Assembly (NCBI RefSeq): GCF_902806685.2
Contig: NC_048537.1
Span: 12,360,720-12,424,719 of the forward strand
Direction: 5' to 3'
Length of the DNA stretch: 64,000 nucleotides
From: Maniola hyperantus
Lineage: Eukaryota > Arthropoda > Insecta > Lepidoptera > Nymphalidae
Shown: positions 45,460-57,706 of the stretch, in pieces
How positions within the stretch are numbered: the first letter of the stretch is position 1
Layout of the letters: each line of letters opens with the position of its first letter
Position numbers and translations under genes: made by a program
Notes under the pieces: generated by a model
What the model saw: only the letters and a program-made list of their open reading frames with translations
Told to the model about the DNA's origin: nothing
Database searches by the model: none

Positions 45460-47809
45460 ATGAAGCTCGTGGTACTCCTTGCTTCGATTGCATGTTAGTA
45501 TTGATTTGTTTACATTTTTATTCAAAATCAGCTACATTAGCCTAATTTATACATTGATATTATAAGTCCGTTTTTCCCGACCTTTTCTGCCACGTACTTG
45601 CAAATCGTGAAATCAGCTTCCACCTATTTGTGTTCCCTCAAAAATACAAAAGTACTTATAGGAAGAGGCTATTAAATAAATTCCTTTGATGATGCACATG
45701 TCCATAAGCGGCGGTAATTCGTTGACATGAGGATTCGCGCGCTCATTTGCTCGCAATGTTTATATTTGACAGATTCGCGTTTAAATGTGTGCGGGCCCGT
45801 AATCCGTATGTGCCTAAAGTCCTGAAGCCCTAGTGTAATTTTCCAAGTTAAACTAAGCTGACATGACCTTTTGCAGTCATCGTCGTAGTTTCAACCGATA
45901 GACGTCCTCTGGTGCAAAACACGATCTTGTGCTACTCTCGTGTCTAGCTACCAACGATTCGCTTGGAATCGTTCATCGCAGGGAGCCGCTGGATTCCAGC
46001 GGCGCAAGACCGTGGTGTGTGGAAGTTCCTGTGACAGTGAACATCTATTCTATTGGTTGATAATAATGATAATGATGGTAGAGAAATTAAATAATTACTG
46101 TTAATTATTAACTTGTTTTTAGTATGTGCTGGTAGTGCGCTTCCAGTAATACCAGGAGATAATAGTCATTATGTTGAGGGTGTAAGCCGCTACATTTGGA
46201 TGGATAATGGACAAGGTACTCCTCAACTTGTTGATCTTGAAAAACCAGTGGACGAGTTGGCGCTTGCGGAAGCTGGAGATGGCGCTATCAACCAGTACTG
46301 GCTCTTTACCAGGTACCTATATCATGTTCATTATGAATTACAAATATAAAGTCATCGCTACGTAGATCTGCGTTTTAGTATGCTAATTTTTTTTTCTCAG
46401 ACGCAACCGCGTGTCACCCCAAATTATAGTGAACGGTAATGTGACTTCTGTGCATAGCTCCATGTACAACGGAGCTAGAGTTCTCAACGTGATTGTCCAC
46501 GGGTGGAAAAATAATGGAAGTTCTCCAGTAAACACTATGATCAGAGACGCTTTCTTGACTCATGGAGATCATAATGTGATTGTCGTTGATTGGAGCGCAC
46601 TTGCCGACCAATCTTACAATACTGCAGTTCGTGGGGTCGTTGATGTTGGACGTCACGTCGGAAACTTCGTACAATGGCTCATCAATACTGGCGGTGGCAA
46701 CTGGAACCGTGTACACCTGGTTGGCCATGGTTTGGGCGCTCACATTATCGGCAATGCTGGCCGTCTAGCTCTTGGTCATCCTGTCCGTGTCACAGGTAAT
46801 AAAATAAAGTGCGTAACCAAAATAAAATACTGAAGAACGATTGTTTAAATCAGCTAATCAGTATAATATTTTAGGCCTGAATCCCGCTGGTCCTCTTTGG
46901 GGAAACAATAACGATGCTCTAAACCAGAACTCCGGAACTTACGTCGAGGCCATTCACACAGACCGCGTTACTGGTATCATGGATCCCATTGCTCACGCTG
47001 ACTTCTACCCTAACCGGGGTATGGATCAGCCTGGATGTGAAATGAGTAACTCTTGCGGGCACGATCGCGCCTTTGAGTTATTTGCTTTAAGTGTAACAAG
47101 AAATAACTTTATTGGTAGACAATGCATAAACTTAGATGAAGCTGAAGGGGTCACATGTACCGAGCTTCCCATGGGTAACGCTGATTTAGACAAACGAGGG
47201 TACGTTACGATTTGCTCAAAAATAAGTACTTATTACAGGTTTAATTATATGTCCAGTGATATTCTTCTTTTAGAAATACTGCTATGTCTACTAAATAACG
47301 AAAATAATAGGTAATCCTAATCCTAATTCTAATATCCTAATCCTAATCTTAGACCTAATATTATAAATGTGAAAGTGTGGATGTTTGGATGTTTGGATGT
47401 TTGGATGTTTGTTACTCCATCACGCTAAAACTACTGGACGGATTTGGCTGAAACTTGGAATGAAGATAGATTATACCCTGCATTAACACACAGGCATTTT
47501 AGTTAGTGGGTCAATAGATCAGTATCAGTCAGCAGGTGTTTATTTGATACAAGATAAAAGAACGTACACCTAAGTGTCCAAAGATTGTATTCACAGTAAC
47601 AGTAGCTAGAGATGAGCCACTAACAATAGAAGAACATTCAAAATTACTCCTAACCGTATTCTTCCCATTATTGAAGTAAAAAATTTACTAAACCACCACT
47701 TCCTCTTAATAAATAAAAAGTTGTATCACTTTGCGATTTTCTAAACAAAATATTCGTTTTCAGCAATGGAGTGTTTTACCTGACAACCAGAAACGCCTGG
47801 CCTTTCTAA
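45460..47809 (+). CDS. Gene 10: lipase-like pseudoenzyme, tandem copy of gene 9, 329 aa
   Basis: Exons: 45460-45493, 46123-46312, 46401-46795, 46875-47199, 47764-47809 (990 bp with stop, phases agree). Signal peptide MKLVVLLASIALCAG. It is very close to gene 9 over its length (VPVIPGDNSHYVEG, VIVHGW, VVDW). The nucleophile codon AGT of gene 9 is GGT here (46729-46731), giving GHGLG with Gly185. The triad Asp codon GAT is AAT (46880-46882), giving LNPAGP with Asn209. His269 (SCGHDRAF) remains, and DFYPNGG is DFYPNRG. The frame, splice sites and signal peptide are intact, which argues for a protein kept for a non-enzymatic job rather than a dead gene. ATTAAA at 48105-48110 is a possible polyadenylation signal. 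Confidence 0.9.
47380..47412 (+). repeat. Short tandem repeat (GTTTGGAT)n
   Basis: About four copies of an 8-base unit within an interspersed repeat in the last intron of gene 10. Confidence 0.8.
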
Positions 47810-49006
47810 AGGAGAAATAACGACTTCTTAAGCGACCAGCACATAATTATATGATTATGTTAATGAAGAGATCCTGAACTACAATAATGACTATTTTAAT
47901 ATTTAGCTCTAACGACAAAGACATGTCAAAACCAGTGGCATTCCAGTGCCACATATCGGTGTCTACAGTATTTACATCTCCTCTTAACGTCTTGGTAGCA
48001 GGAATATAATAGACGACGCCAACGTAAATTCTAATGATATCGGTGAAATGATTTACTAAATCTGGGGACTGGAACAATGTAAACTGGCAATAATTTATTT
48101 ATGTATTAAAGCTCAAACAAAATTGAAACCCAATTTTATTAATTCATTGACGACATCATCAACATTCTTTGCGATCTTTGTGGAACATACTCGTAGGCAT
48201 AGATTAATTAATTATTGGTTTCATGGTTTTGGACCTTCATTTACGGCAGTCAATCTCAGTGGAACTCAGCCAACTACGCCGGAGCCTAACTTATCAATCC
48301 AGTTGCAGCATAATTTATAATGCTCAAATACGTAAACCACCCTGAAAATTAGTATTAGAATATTGTGACATTGAACGGAAAAATAATTGTTATAAGTAAA
48401 TACACTGGATATGGCTGTGTTTTTAATTCAAAAAGAAGTCTAGGTATGTCCAGAATATAATCTGATTCCAAATCAGTAGGACCACATGAACAATTAAAAT
48501 CACTTTCACAATTCAAATGAAGTATTTGTAGCGATGTTAGTAGTTAGTATAAGTTCATTTGATTTTGATTGTGATGAATAAAGAATTACTCTCATTTTGC
48601 GTACTAAAACAATATCGATATAGATTACCCAGTATGTGATGTCACCCCACTAGAAAATTGCCATATTGACCTGTCGCGAACAATAGGTATGTTGAAGTCA
48701 AGCAAGCATGATGAGAAAAACCTAGAAAAGTGGAAATCAACGCGGTACGATCAATTACCGAAATTATTTAAACAGGCCTGGATCAGTTATTAGCTGGATG
48801 CTAGGATTAGCATATCAAAATATAAAACTGAAGAAAAAGATTAGATACGTGTTGATCGATAAATTATTTATCGTCATCGAGATAGTATTTATCCAAGTTT
48901 ATTGTACAAAACTTTTTTGGAAATGCTAGACAAAATCGATCAGCGTTTGACGAAGCTAAAGAAAAATTTTAATATAACTTATAAGTAATACTAATTACTA
49001 TTTACT
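47810..49006. other. Spacer between genes 10 and 11
   Basis: Contains the duplicated 3' flank and a family E end at about 48580-48690, then AT-rich DNA. No exon seen. Confidence 0.6.
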
Positions 49007-52000
49007 ATGAAGAATATACTCATTTTTATTGCTTTTACGGATTGTTAGTGTGATGTATTTTTTAATATTTATTTTTGCTTCACGTCTGGATAGCTATTGT
49101 TTTATTGTAATTCGCATTGCATATTATACTTAAAATACAATGCACAATACTATGCATAATACAATGTACTTTATTTTATAAAGGACAGAACTTAGAAATA
49201 TGAAAACCAAATTTTTTTCGAAGATAATTTAGGTACCTACTAATGATAATAATAATCAGAATTTTACATTGCTTAATTTTTCAGTATTGTACGGTAAAGT
49301 GATTTCAACGCCTGTGGAATACAATACTGTAAATTATGATCTTTATATCCCTGGATATAGTATCTCTGAGGTAATAAACCATGAAAACCGTACAAATGGT
49401 GAAAATAATGAAATGATTGTTGGCACAAATGAGATGATAGTAAATGAATATTGGTTGTTTACCAGGTTTGTACCTACTCCTTCGCTAAACAGTTTTTTAT
49501 TCGTTACCTACGTAATATTATTTTAAGGGTATTATTTTATATGCACACCAATAAATCACTGGTTTCTTAAAATAATTAATATTCAAGTGTTGCACCAAAT
49601 TCACTAACTGTGAACCTACCAAAATATGCACACCAAAGAAAATCAAAATTATTATCTACCTGAATAATTAGTGCAGTCAGGGAAACCAGATTTTACACAT
49701 TAGGAAAATAGTGTCCGATTTTGAAGTCTTTTTAAATTACTGGTTATGAAAATTTAAATTCAATTTGCTTTATTTGATGCATAGTCATCAAGTAGGTAGG
49801 TACCTAGTTGAAATGGTGCACACATTTAGATGTGTGTTAATTTTTTTGTACTAAATATATTATTTTCCCTTATTTTATAATGTACTGTGCGACTTTATGA
49901 GTTATAATTTTAACTTTAAAAGTAATATTTAAGGAAGAACCCAACGACACCTCAAATCATTATCAACGGAGATGCCAGTTCTATCTTGAATTCTAACTAC
50001 GATGCGAACAAACCCCTAAAAGTTTTAGCACATGGATGGAATAGGAATGGACATGCCCAATCTAACACGATGGTAACATCTGCGTATTTGGAAACATCTG
50101 ATGTCAATATTATAGTTCTTGACTGGAGAGTCGCTGCCAGTGGAGACTATGTTAGTGCAGCTCTAAGGGTTCCCGCGACTGGACGGGCTCTGGGCAACTT
50201 CTTACAATGGTTCCTTGGCCACGGTGGTGGAGACTGGAATAACCTTCATCTAGTCGGCTACAGTTTTGGTGCTCATATAATGGGAACCGCTGGACGTGTT
50301 CTTGGAGGTCGGCCTATAAGAGTTACTGGTACGTTTGACCACAATACATAATATTTTATTTTGTTGAGAAGAACTAGAACTACTTATGCCGAAGAGAGAG
50401 TTAAATAATCAGAATGATCTTTATCACATTTAACATTTTAATTCGATAAATGATACTAACAATTATTATGAATTGAGTTATCATTATTAATAATGATACC
50501 CATACTTTTAACAAATACCATTTCATGTTCATCCCATGATACCATACTAGTCAGTTATTTTTATGTCTCTACGATACTATCTTATTAATTAGTGGTGTCA
50601 GATTTTAACATTCTTATTTTTTACATCTTACATTCAGGTCTAGATCCCGCAGGCCCTTTTTGGAGTGGTCATTCTCATGGCCTTAAAACTGCGGCTGGTC
50701 AATACGTGGAAGTCATACACACAAATATAATGGTCCGTGGGATAACAGAACCTATAGGTCATACGGACTTTTATCCTAATGGTGGACGTTCTCAGCCAGG
50801 CTGTGGCACCGACAGTACCTACTTGCAGCCATGCCCGGTCTTACAAATACTTTTCTTCAAGTGTCCGCACAGATCATTTCAAGGCAAGGCGATGCTCCGG
50901 TCTCTTACAAGCTATTCAGAACATATGCGATGGCAGCGAGTTAAATATGGGAAACGGAAACTTGAACAAAAACGGGTAAATTTTCAGATTTAGAATGAAA
51001 GAGAACTCTACTATGTTTTAATAATAAAGTTCTTTATCTTGATGTAGGTATATTCTAAGTAAAGTACCGGGATAGTTTAGTTATTAAGATGTCCGCATCC
51101 TATTCGGGAGGTCGGGGTTTCCGAGTAAGTATAGGTAAGCGTTCTAACTTTTCGGAGTTATCTATCGACAAAAGAAAGCATCGTGATGAAACCTCTACAT
51201 GCCTGAGAGTTCTGTGTGAAGTCTGTCAACCCGCATTTGGCCTATGTAGTAGACCTATGGCCAAACCCTTCGTTGTGAGCCTCGCGGGACTTATGGGACT
51301 GACAATAGTTCTATAATGTGATAGTACTATTTAGGGATCTAGGTACGTACATTAGCTGGTGCGCAAATCAATTTGCAAAGCATGCCGGGTTAGTGTATGT
51401 GATCATAGATGTACCTACTTAATATTTACCTAAGTATATGGGAAAACCCCTATTCTCTTCGATCATTTTTTGCGTCATTTTGAAATTTTCCTAAATCGAT
51501 TTGCAATCTGTTAATCGATTTAAGTAAACCTACTTATTTTACACAGGAAATCCCGATAAGCATGTTAGTAGATAAAATAAATGATCTTACTAAAATAAAT
51601 TATTTAAAGTAGGTAGGTATTAAATTAAATTATTTTTATTTATTTAATTAGGTACTTAAATTTATTTATTTTTCACTAGGGTCTACAACTCTATAAACAA
51701 ATATAGTTTTCATTAGTTCGCTTAAATGATTAACAAATCGCAGTAACCTTCTCGGAGCTAAACACGCAAGCGACGCGATTTGTCCGGCGCTTTTGGAGTT
51801 AGGTTTTTCACTCGTATCATGATTTCATTACCACGTCGTCGATTCGCGATACCAACTACCAAGGTCGATGGGCCGCGTATAGTGCGCCTTTACGGATATT
51901 TTCAGCGACAATCTATACAGTTTATTGTTAACCTTTTATGCAAATTAACTGCGTAGGTACCTATACCTACCTAATCCCGCGTGATTTCACCATAATGATA

Positions 52001-52258
52001 TTTAAATATAACACTCATTTCCCAATTATGGAAATAAAGCAACTTTTATTTTTTTTGAGAATTATATAAAGAACTTTTAGTCATTTAGAGAGTTTAACGT
52101 AGATAATAATTAATTATTATCAAAGGATCAATTAATGCGTGTTCTATCCTAAATCCCGTAATATAATTTTAAATAGGTAGGTATAAAAAATACCTTTTTA
52201 TTTTCTTTGCAGAAGCGGAATTTATGCCTTGACCACAGGTAGCAGTTGGCCGTTTTAG
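49007..52258 (+). pseudogene. Gene 11: pancreatic-type lipase with a 4-base frameshift in exon 4
   Basis: Exons: 49007-49043, 49285-49465, 49934-50328, 50638-50975, 52213-52258. Signal MKNILIFIAFTD. The exon 2 sequence is unlike the relatives (TPVEYNTVNYDLYIPGY in place of the GDNSHYVEG motif). AHGW, VLDW and GYSFG with Ser183 are intact; Asp207 is in GLDPAGP. In exon 4 the frame reads GCGTDST and then needs a shift to reach TCSHARSYKYF, which holds the catalytic His. The exon is 338 bp, one more than a multiple-of-three fit, consistent with 4 extra bases (ACCT/CCTA) near 50815-50822. Everything else, including splice sites and the end SSWPF, is sound. A recent null allele, an assembly error, or a very young pseudogene. 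AATAAA at 52360-52365. Confidence 0.8.
51062..51275 (+). mobile_element. Degenerate SINE family A in gene 11 intron 4
   Basis: Head (gggatagtttagttattaag, cgggaggtcggggtttccga) and body (tacatgcctgagagttctgt) are recognisable; the tail is lost. Confidence 0.6.
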
Positions 52259-54318
52259 AAGAATTGAACATAATTAATTGAATATTCTATAGATAAGACA
52301 TTTATGGCGGTACCTATATCAGACTGAACTACCTACACATATTTTGAAGCCAAAAGATTAATAAAATTTGGAATTTGCTTATTGAATTGAGAAAAATAAA
52401 TACATTTTGTCAATTATGACGCCTCATTTATGTAGGTATACCTATCCCACAACTTCTGCCCCTTCCCGGCTTCACACGTCGCTCGGGTAGAATTTCTGAA
52501 AACCCTTTATAAAAACATATTAGGTTGTCTACATTAACTATATTATAATAGACAGGTAGGTATATAGTGAGAACTTACATGCACAAGTTTCTAACCGAGC
52601 GGTTTGATGACTACAAGATACGTTGATGTTCTACGAAGATAAATTAAATGTATATCATACGGAAAAGATGTATTTTAACGGTATTCTACACGGTATATTT
52701 CGGAAAGTGTAATAAGCTTTAGTGTGAGGCCCTGCCAAAGCCACATGATCCAAACAAACATCCAAATAAACGCTCATTCCAGTATTGGGGACAATACGCA
52801 GAGAAACTTTCAGCTTTTATAAAATAAGAAAGGTCTGGCACGCACTGGCCCTTAGTCGATAAGGAATTTTCTAGAAAGGACTCTCGGAGGACTAATTACC
52901 ACAGTAATACTGACCAGCGAACAATAAGTAGGTACATAATCAGCAACAGAACTGATGATGAGCTGTGTAAGTACGGCATTAGGTAAACTACTTGAACGAA
53001 ATATATATATATTATTATTATTATTTTTTTAAGAAAGTATAGTTAAATATTTTATGGATATACCTATTATATATAATTTCTGTCCCGGCTTTACTCACGT
53101 GTTTAGTCGACGTTAGCCCGACTAGTTTCGAACCCATCCGGGGTCCTTTTTCAAGAGAGTCAGTTCGCGCACGCGCCGCGTTTGTGACTAGTCGGGCTAA
53201 CGTCGACTAAACACGTGAGTAAAGCCGGGACTGATATTAGGTATATGTATAATGGAAATCACTCACGATAGTTTAAACGCTGAAATATACCTACCTATGT
53301 ATAGATATACTACGAAATTGCAGCCTGCTGGTTTTCAAACAGACAAGATATTGCAAGATTGCGTCAATGAAGAAGTCATCATGAGATTATTATAATTATC
53401 GGACAAGAAATATCAACATTTAAATTGATGCAATTTTTATCGTTTGTTGTCATGTTTATGGATTATTACAATGATTAATCTGATTTTTGCACAACTCGCA
53501 TATAATGTCGTAGAAACTACATTTAAGTCGGAAATCGAATAGGTACTTATGCCTTGTGTCGTGAAATGCGTTAGATGCATATTACATTAATTCTACCTAT
53601 GCAGCCTGTAAGAGTAGCTAGACAAAATAGTGGAGTGGCGTGTGATGCCCGGTCATATCTCTCTTTAAACATACTAGCTTAGCTAATCAATTGTCTGTCA
53701 GCGAATAATGATATGATTGATTGACTATTTAGTACGTAGGTATAGTTTTGATGAAAACTACGTTCCTACAGCTACAGCCACATCTGCGCGTAAAGAATGC
53801 GGGATGCGGAGCGTCCACGAAGCGAGTGTGTACAGCTTTACATGCAAATCTACGTAAAGCTATATATAATGAGAATGGTGAACCTCATTTGTTATACCTA
53901 TACACTTCTGATAAAATATTTTTTTTAAAATATAGATAAATAATGCACAAAATTAGATTGCCGTGTATATACTTAAATATATATTTTTATATATATAGTA
54001 TTGTGACCATATTGTTTTCGTTTTCTTTTTTGATCATTGATTAGGCCAAGGCCCAAGGCATGCCATGATGTAGAAATTGACTGTAATATTTCATGAAATG
54101 CTATCATCTCACGAATTGGTCGATTCTATGGTCCGGCCACGACATAATATAGGCACTGAAATACCATTCATTGTTTTCGTAGGTCGGATTAAAAGCAAGT
54201 TATCTTATTATTTTCATAACATATTATAATTCGAGATAATCAATATCTGAGGCAATTATATTGATAAAAACTTCAATAAATACCATTTCTTCGTCATTAC
54301 CATCAAAGCCTCCACACC
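52259..54318. other. Spacer between genes 11 and 12
   Basis: Contains a repeat shared with 26150-26285 (about 52740-52860), the perfect palindromic element at 53082-53231 and AT-rich sequence. A short open stretch at 53748-53939 shows no family resemblance and is not called. Confidence 0.6.
53082..53231. mobile_element. 150-bp palindromic element with perfect 45-bp arms
   Basis: Positions 53082-53126 are the exact reverse complement of 53187-53231 (starts GTCCCGGCTTTACTCACG, inner end CCCGACTAGT). The 60-base loop is GC rich. The perfect arms imply a young insertion or gene conversion between arms. No clear target duplication. Confidence 0.9.
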
Positions 54319-57300
54319 ATGAAGCTATTAATACTTTTTCTTGCTCTAATAGGCTGTTAGTATTCCTATTCTTAGAATTTTTTTATTTTAGTAAAACCTC
54401 CTTCGTAATAATTCTTTCTTGTAATTTTCAGTATGCGCTGGTAGTGCTTTACCTGTAATACCAGGGGATAATAGCCACTATGTAGAGGGAGAGAGTCGCT
54501 ACATTTGGATGCCTGATGGAGATGGTGTACCACATCTTGTAGATCTTGAGGCTCCAGCTGTTGACGAAGAATTATTTTCGGAAACCAGAAATGGTGCTAA
54601 CAATGCCTACTGGTTGTTCACAAGGTGATACCTTCTCAAACATTCCCGATGTCGAAATTCATATACTTGCCAGATGCTAAGAGCTGTATTTATATATTTT
54701 TTAATTCCCTGGTTATAAGATATTTTTCCGTATCCGTCTCTGGGGTTCGAGCTATTTAAGAGCTGTATTTATATATTTTTTTAATTATCTGACTTCCCCT
54801 GGTTAAGTATAAGATATTTTTCCGTATCCGTCTCTGGGATTCAAGCTATTTAAGAGCTGTACTTATTTATATATTTTTATAATTATCTGACTTCCCCTGG
54901 TTATAAGATATTTTTCCGTATCCGTCTCTGAGACTCAAGCTATTTATGTGCCTTATTTACTCAAGATCGGATTGGATAAGACAATAATAGTCCTCAAGAA
55001 TCTAAGGTACATCTTTGCAAAGTGATACCGAACTTACCTTTTTAAGTAATTAAGGAGATAAAATATATTGATGTGCCTTGAAATAAGTTCATTACTTGTA
55101 CACCACAATGTGTAGAATACTATCTACCGTACCCAAAATCTTTACCTACCGTACCGTGGTCTCTATCTACCGTATTCAAAAATAAATGTGAAAGAATCAA
55201 GGATAACATACAGACCCGCTCTCGCATAGTATTAGTATGAATTTGACTTATAAATGTAACCAATTTATGTTTGCAGACAAAACCCCACGAGCCGCCAAGT
55301 ACTCGTGAACGGTAACGCAAACTCCATCCGTAATTCGAACTATAGAGGAAACCGACCAACTAAAGTAATCGCTCACGGATGGAACAGCGGGGGAACTTCC
55401 AGTTTGAATGCCCCTATCACAGCTGCATTCCTTGCCAATGCAGATGTCAACGTCATCGTCCTTGACTGGAGCAGGGCAGCAGCAGGGACGTACACCTTGT
55501 CTGTCCGTGCGGTTCCAGATGTGGGCAGACACCTAGCCAATTTCCTTCAGTTTCTGTTCAGTACAGCTGGTGGAAACTGGAATAATCTCCACTTGGTTGG
55601 GCACAGTCTGGGAGCTCACGTTGTCGGCAATGCGGGCCGTTTTGCCCCTGCTCGCCCTGTTCGTGTAACTGGTAAGAAATAAAAATGCAATTTATTATAA
55701 GTAAGACTAGAACTGATGATGCCCGCAATTTCGTCCGCGTGTACCTATCTAGTATCTTTAAAATAATCCGCGGGAAACGTAAGTACGTACCAAACTTACT
55801 ATTTAAGTAAACTCCGGGATGCAAAACAATTACCTATAATATCTGCACCTATCGGTAATCGGATAGGCCGTGAGGCCGTGAAAAGCAGCCAAACATACAA
55901 ATAAACACACTTTCGCGTTTATAATATTAGTAGGTATGGATTTTTGATTAGTTGTACAAAATCCTAAGAGATTTTTTAAGCGATACATTTACTCGGTTTT
56001 ACATAATATTTTAATAATAAGTACCTACTACCTATTCCGAAAACAAATAAGTACAGTACATTTTTTATTCCAAAATTAGCCAACTTTAAAGGGTCAGAGT
56101 AAAGACCACCACATTCATATTTATTTGTCATGCACGGGTTTGAAATAAATACTTAATAATATTATTATTGATACAGATTATATTTTACTTACAAGAATAT
56201 TTTTACAACCAAACTTTTTTAACCTGTGTATTGTCTTTCCAACGCGCGAACCCAGAAGACGCAGGTTCGAATCCTGCTGGTTACGCAATTTTTGATATGT
56301 ATTAAAAATTATTTAGTAATTTCCTTGAAGTGTAGGTAAAAACTCTATCATAAAAACTAAAAAAATATAGTCTTTCCAACATTTTACAGACGGGTATTTT
56401 ATTGATTAAACTCTTTCAGGTATGGACCCTGCAGGACCGCAATGGGGTGGTAATTCAAACGCTTTAAACCGCAACTCTGGTGTATACGTCGAGGCCATCC
56501 ACACTGACGGTGGCTCTCTTGGCATCATGGACCCTATTTCTGATGCAGACTTCTACCCCAATGGAGGCAGGAACCGTCAGCCCGGTTGTACGACCAGTGC
56601 TTGCTCCCATAGCCGTGCACATGAGTTTTTCGCATCCAGTGTTAGAACAAACCATTTCGTCGGAAGACGCTGCAATAATCTCCAGCAGGCTCGCGATGTT
56701 CAATGCAGTGGCGCTACACTGAATATGGGCAACGCTCTACTGAATAAACGAGGGTAAGTTTCACAAACTTCATCATGATCAACCCATCGCCGGCTCAATA
56801 CAGAGCACAGGTCTAAGAATGAGAAGGGTTTCGGCCAAGTGCCGCTGGCCATGTGCGGATTGGCAGACTTCACACACCTTTGAGACCATTATGGAGAACT
56901 CTCAGGCATGCAGGTTTCCTCACGATGTTTTCCTTCACCGTCAAAGCAAGTGATATTTTAATTACCTACTTAAAAACGCACATACAGTGCGACAAGGCTA
57001 TCTTGGCGCGTGGCGAAAATCAGAACTAACGTTGCCGTCAAGTATCCCCTTTGTTCTTGTTTGAATATTCTAAGCCTTTGTTCTCCAACAGCGCCCCCCT
57101 CTCAATGTCATTCAAGTGCCAAGAGATCCTTGTCGCACTGTAACTCCGAAAAGTTAGAGGTGCGAACCCGGGATTGAACCCCCGACCTCCGATTAGGAGG
57201 CGGACGTCCTAACCACTAGGCTTATCACAGCTTCCTATAACGTAATAATATAGGTATTTCATAGTTTGTTGAACATCCTAGATGTAGACCACCCTATGTA

Positions 57301-57399
57301 TAAAAACATAATAATTTTGAATGATTTTACATGGTTGTTATTGTTTTTCACAGGTCAGGTCTTTATGGACTACGGACTGGAGCTAACTGGCCATTCTAA
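54319..57399 (+). CDS. Gene 12: secreted pancreatic-type lipase with complete triad, 334 aa
   Basis: Exons: 54319-54355, 54432-54624, 55277-55671, 56420-56753, 57354-57399 (1005 bp with stop, phases agree). Signal peptide MKLLILFLALIGLCAG. The N-terminal motif PVIPGDNSHYVEG and SRYIWMPDGDG is shared with genes 9, 10 and 13. Core motifs: AHGW, VLDW, GHSLG with Ser187, GMDPAGP with Asp211 and ACSHSRAH with His272. It ends GANWPF; no PLAT domain. The exon sizes equal those of gene 9 to within a codon. This and gene 9 are the only two members here that should be active enzymes as written. Intron 2 contains three tandem ~100-bp units and intron 4 a SINE with a nested MITE. AATAAA at 57442-57447. 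Confidence 0.9.
54677..54950 (+). repeat. Three ~90-100-bp tandem repeats in gene 12 intron 2
   Basis: Each unit has agagctgtatttatatattt, cccctggtt, ataagatatttttccgtatc, cgtctctg and agctattta. Units begin near 54679, 54759 and 54852. Confidence 0.85.
55277..55671 (+). other. Serine-bearing exon shared at 395 bp by genes 9-12
   Basis: Exon 3 is exactly 395 bp in gene 9 (41495-41889), gene 10 (46401-46795), gene 11 (49934-50328) and gene 12 (55277-55671), with the same phases. It codes for the span from the FTR junction through HGW, DW and GxSxG to RVTG. In genes 7 and 8 the same span is split into two exons before EDLNV. Confidence 0.9.
55715..55935 (-). mobile_element. Interspersed repeat family C, reverse
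   Basis: Starts gatgcccgcaatttcgtccg and ends cacactttcgcgtttataat. Intron 3 of gene 12. Confidence 0.7.
56240..56288 (+). other. tRNA-like 3' half fragment
   Basis: gacgcaggttcgaatcctgc forms a T-arm-like hairpin preceded by an anticodon-arm-like piece. There is no D arm or complete acceptor stem, so it is a relic or SINE part, not a tRNA gene. Intron 3 of gene 12. Confidence 0.35.
56773..57230 (-). mobile_element. SINE family A interrupted by a MITE
   Basis: Reverse-oriented SINE with tail (catcatgatcaacccatcgc), body and tRNA-like head (gggattgaacccccgacctc). It is split at its cgcacata/actccg position by the element at 56985-57140. Intron 4 of gene 12. Confidence 0.85.
56985..57140. mobile_element. 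156-bp Tc1/mariner-like MITE inserted in a SINE
   Basis: Inverted ends CAGTGCGACAAGGCT and (other strand) CAGTGCGACAAGGAT. TA stands on both sides. SINE copies elsewhere have the uninterrupted site cgcacataactccgaaa, which proves the TA duplication. Confidence 0.9.
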
Positions 57400-57632
57400 A
57401 ATTTTACGGATTACCCACTATTAACTTGAACACTTAGTTATAATAAATTGATATTTTGTACCTTGCCATTGAAGATGAGCATTACAACTATTGTCCATAA
57501 AATTGTTCTTCAAAGTCCTTAATAATTCATTTCTATCACCATTTAAGCATACAAATTTCTATTCTTCCTTATCTTTCAACAAATTGAGTAACAATAAAAA
57601 CACCAAAGTAGGCTTCATTTGCACTACCTACT

Positions 57633-57706
57633 AAGAATTCACTGGTCAGAATCTTACGCATAAAAGTAGGAAGTTTTATGCGTAAGATTCTGGCCAGTGA
57701 ATTCTT
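57633..57706. repeat. 33-bp inverted repeat with one mismatch
   Basis: Arms 57633-57665 and 57674-57706 pair with a single mismatch around an 8-base loop. Downstream of gene 12. Confidence 0.9.

Larger units (their letters stand above)
39950..48690. repeat. Tandem duplication giving genes 9 and 10
   Basis: Two direct units, about 39950-43560 and 45295-48690, match in the 5' flank, all exons, parts of intron 1 and the 3' flank, up to a shared family E end (gacctgtcgcgaacaatag at the right). Introns have diverged through insertions. Confidence 0.8.
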
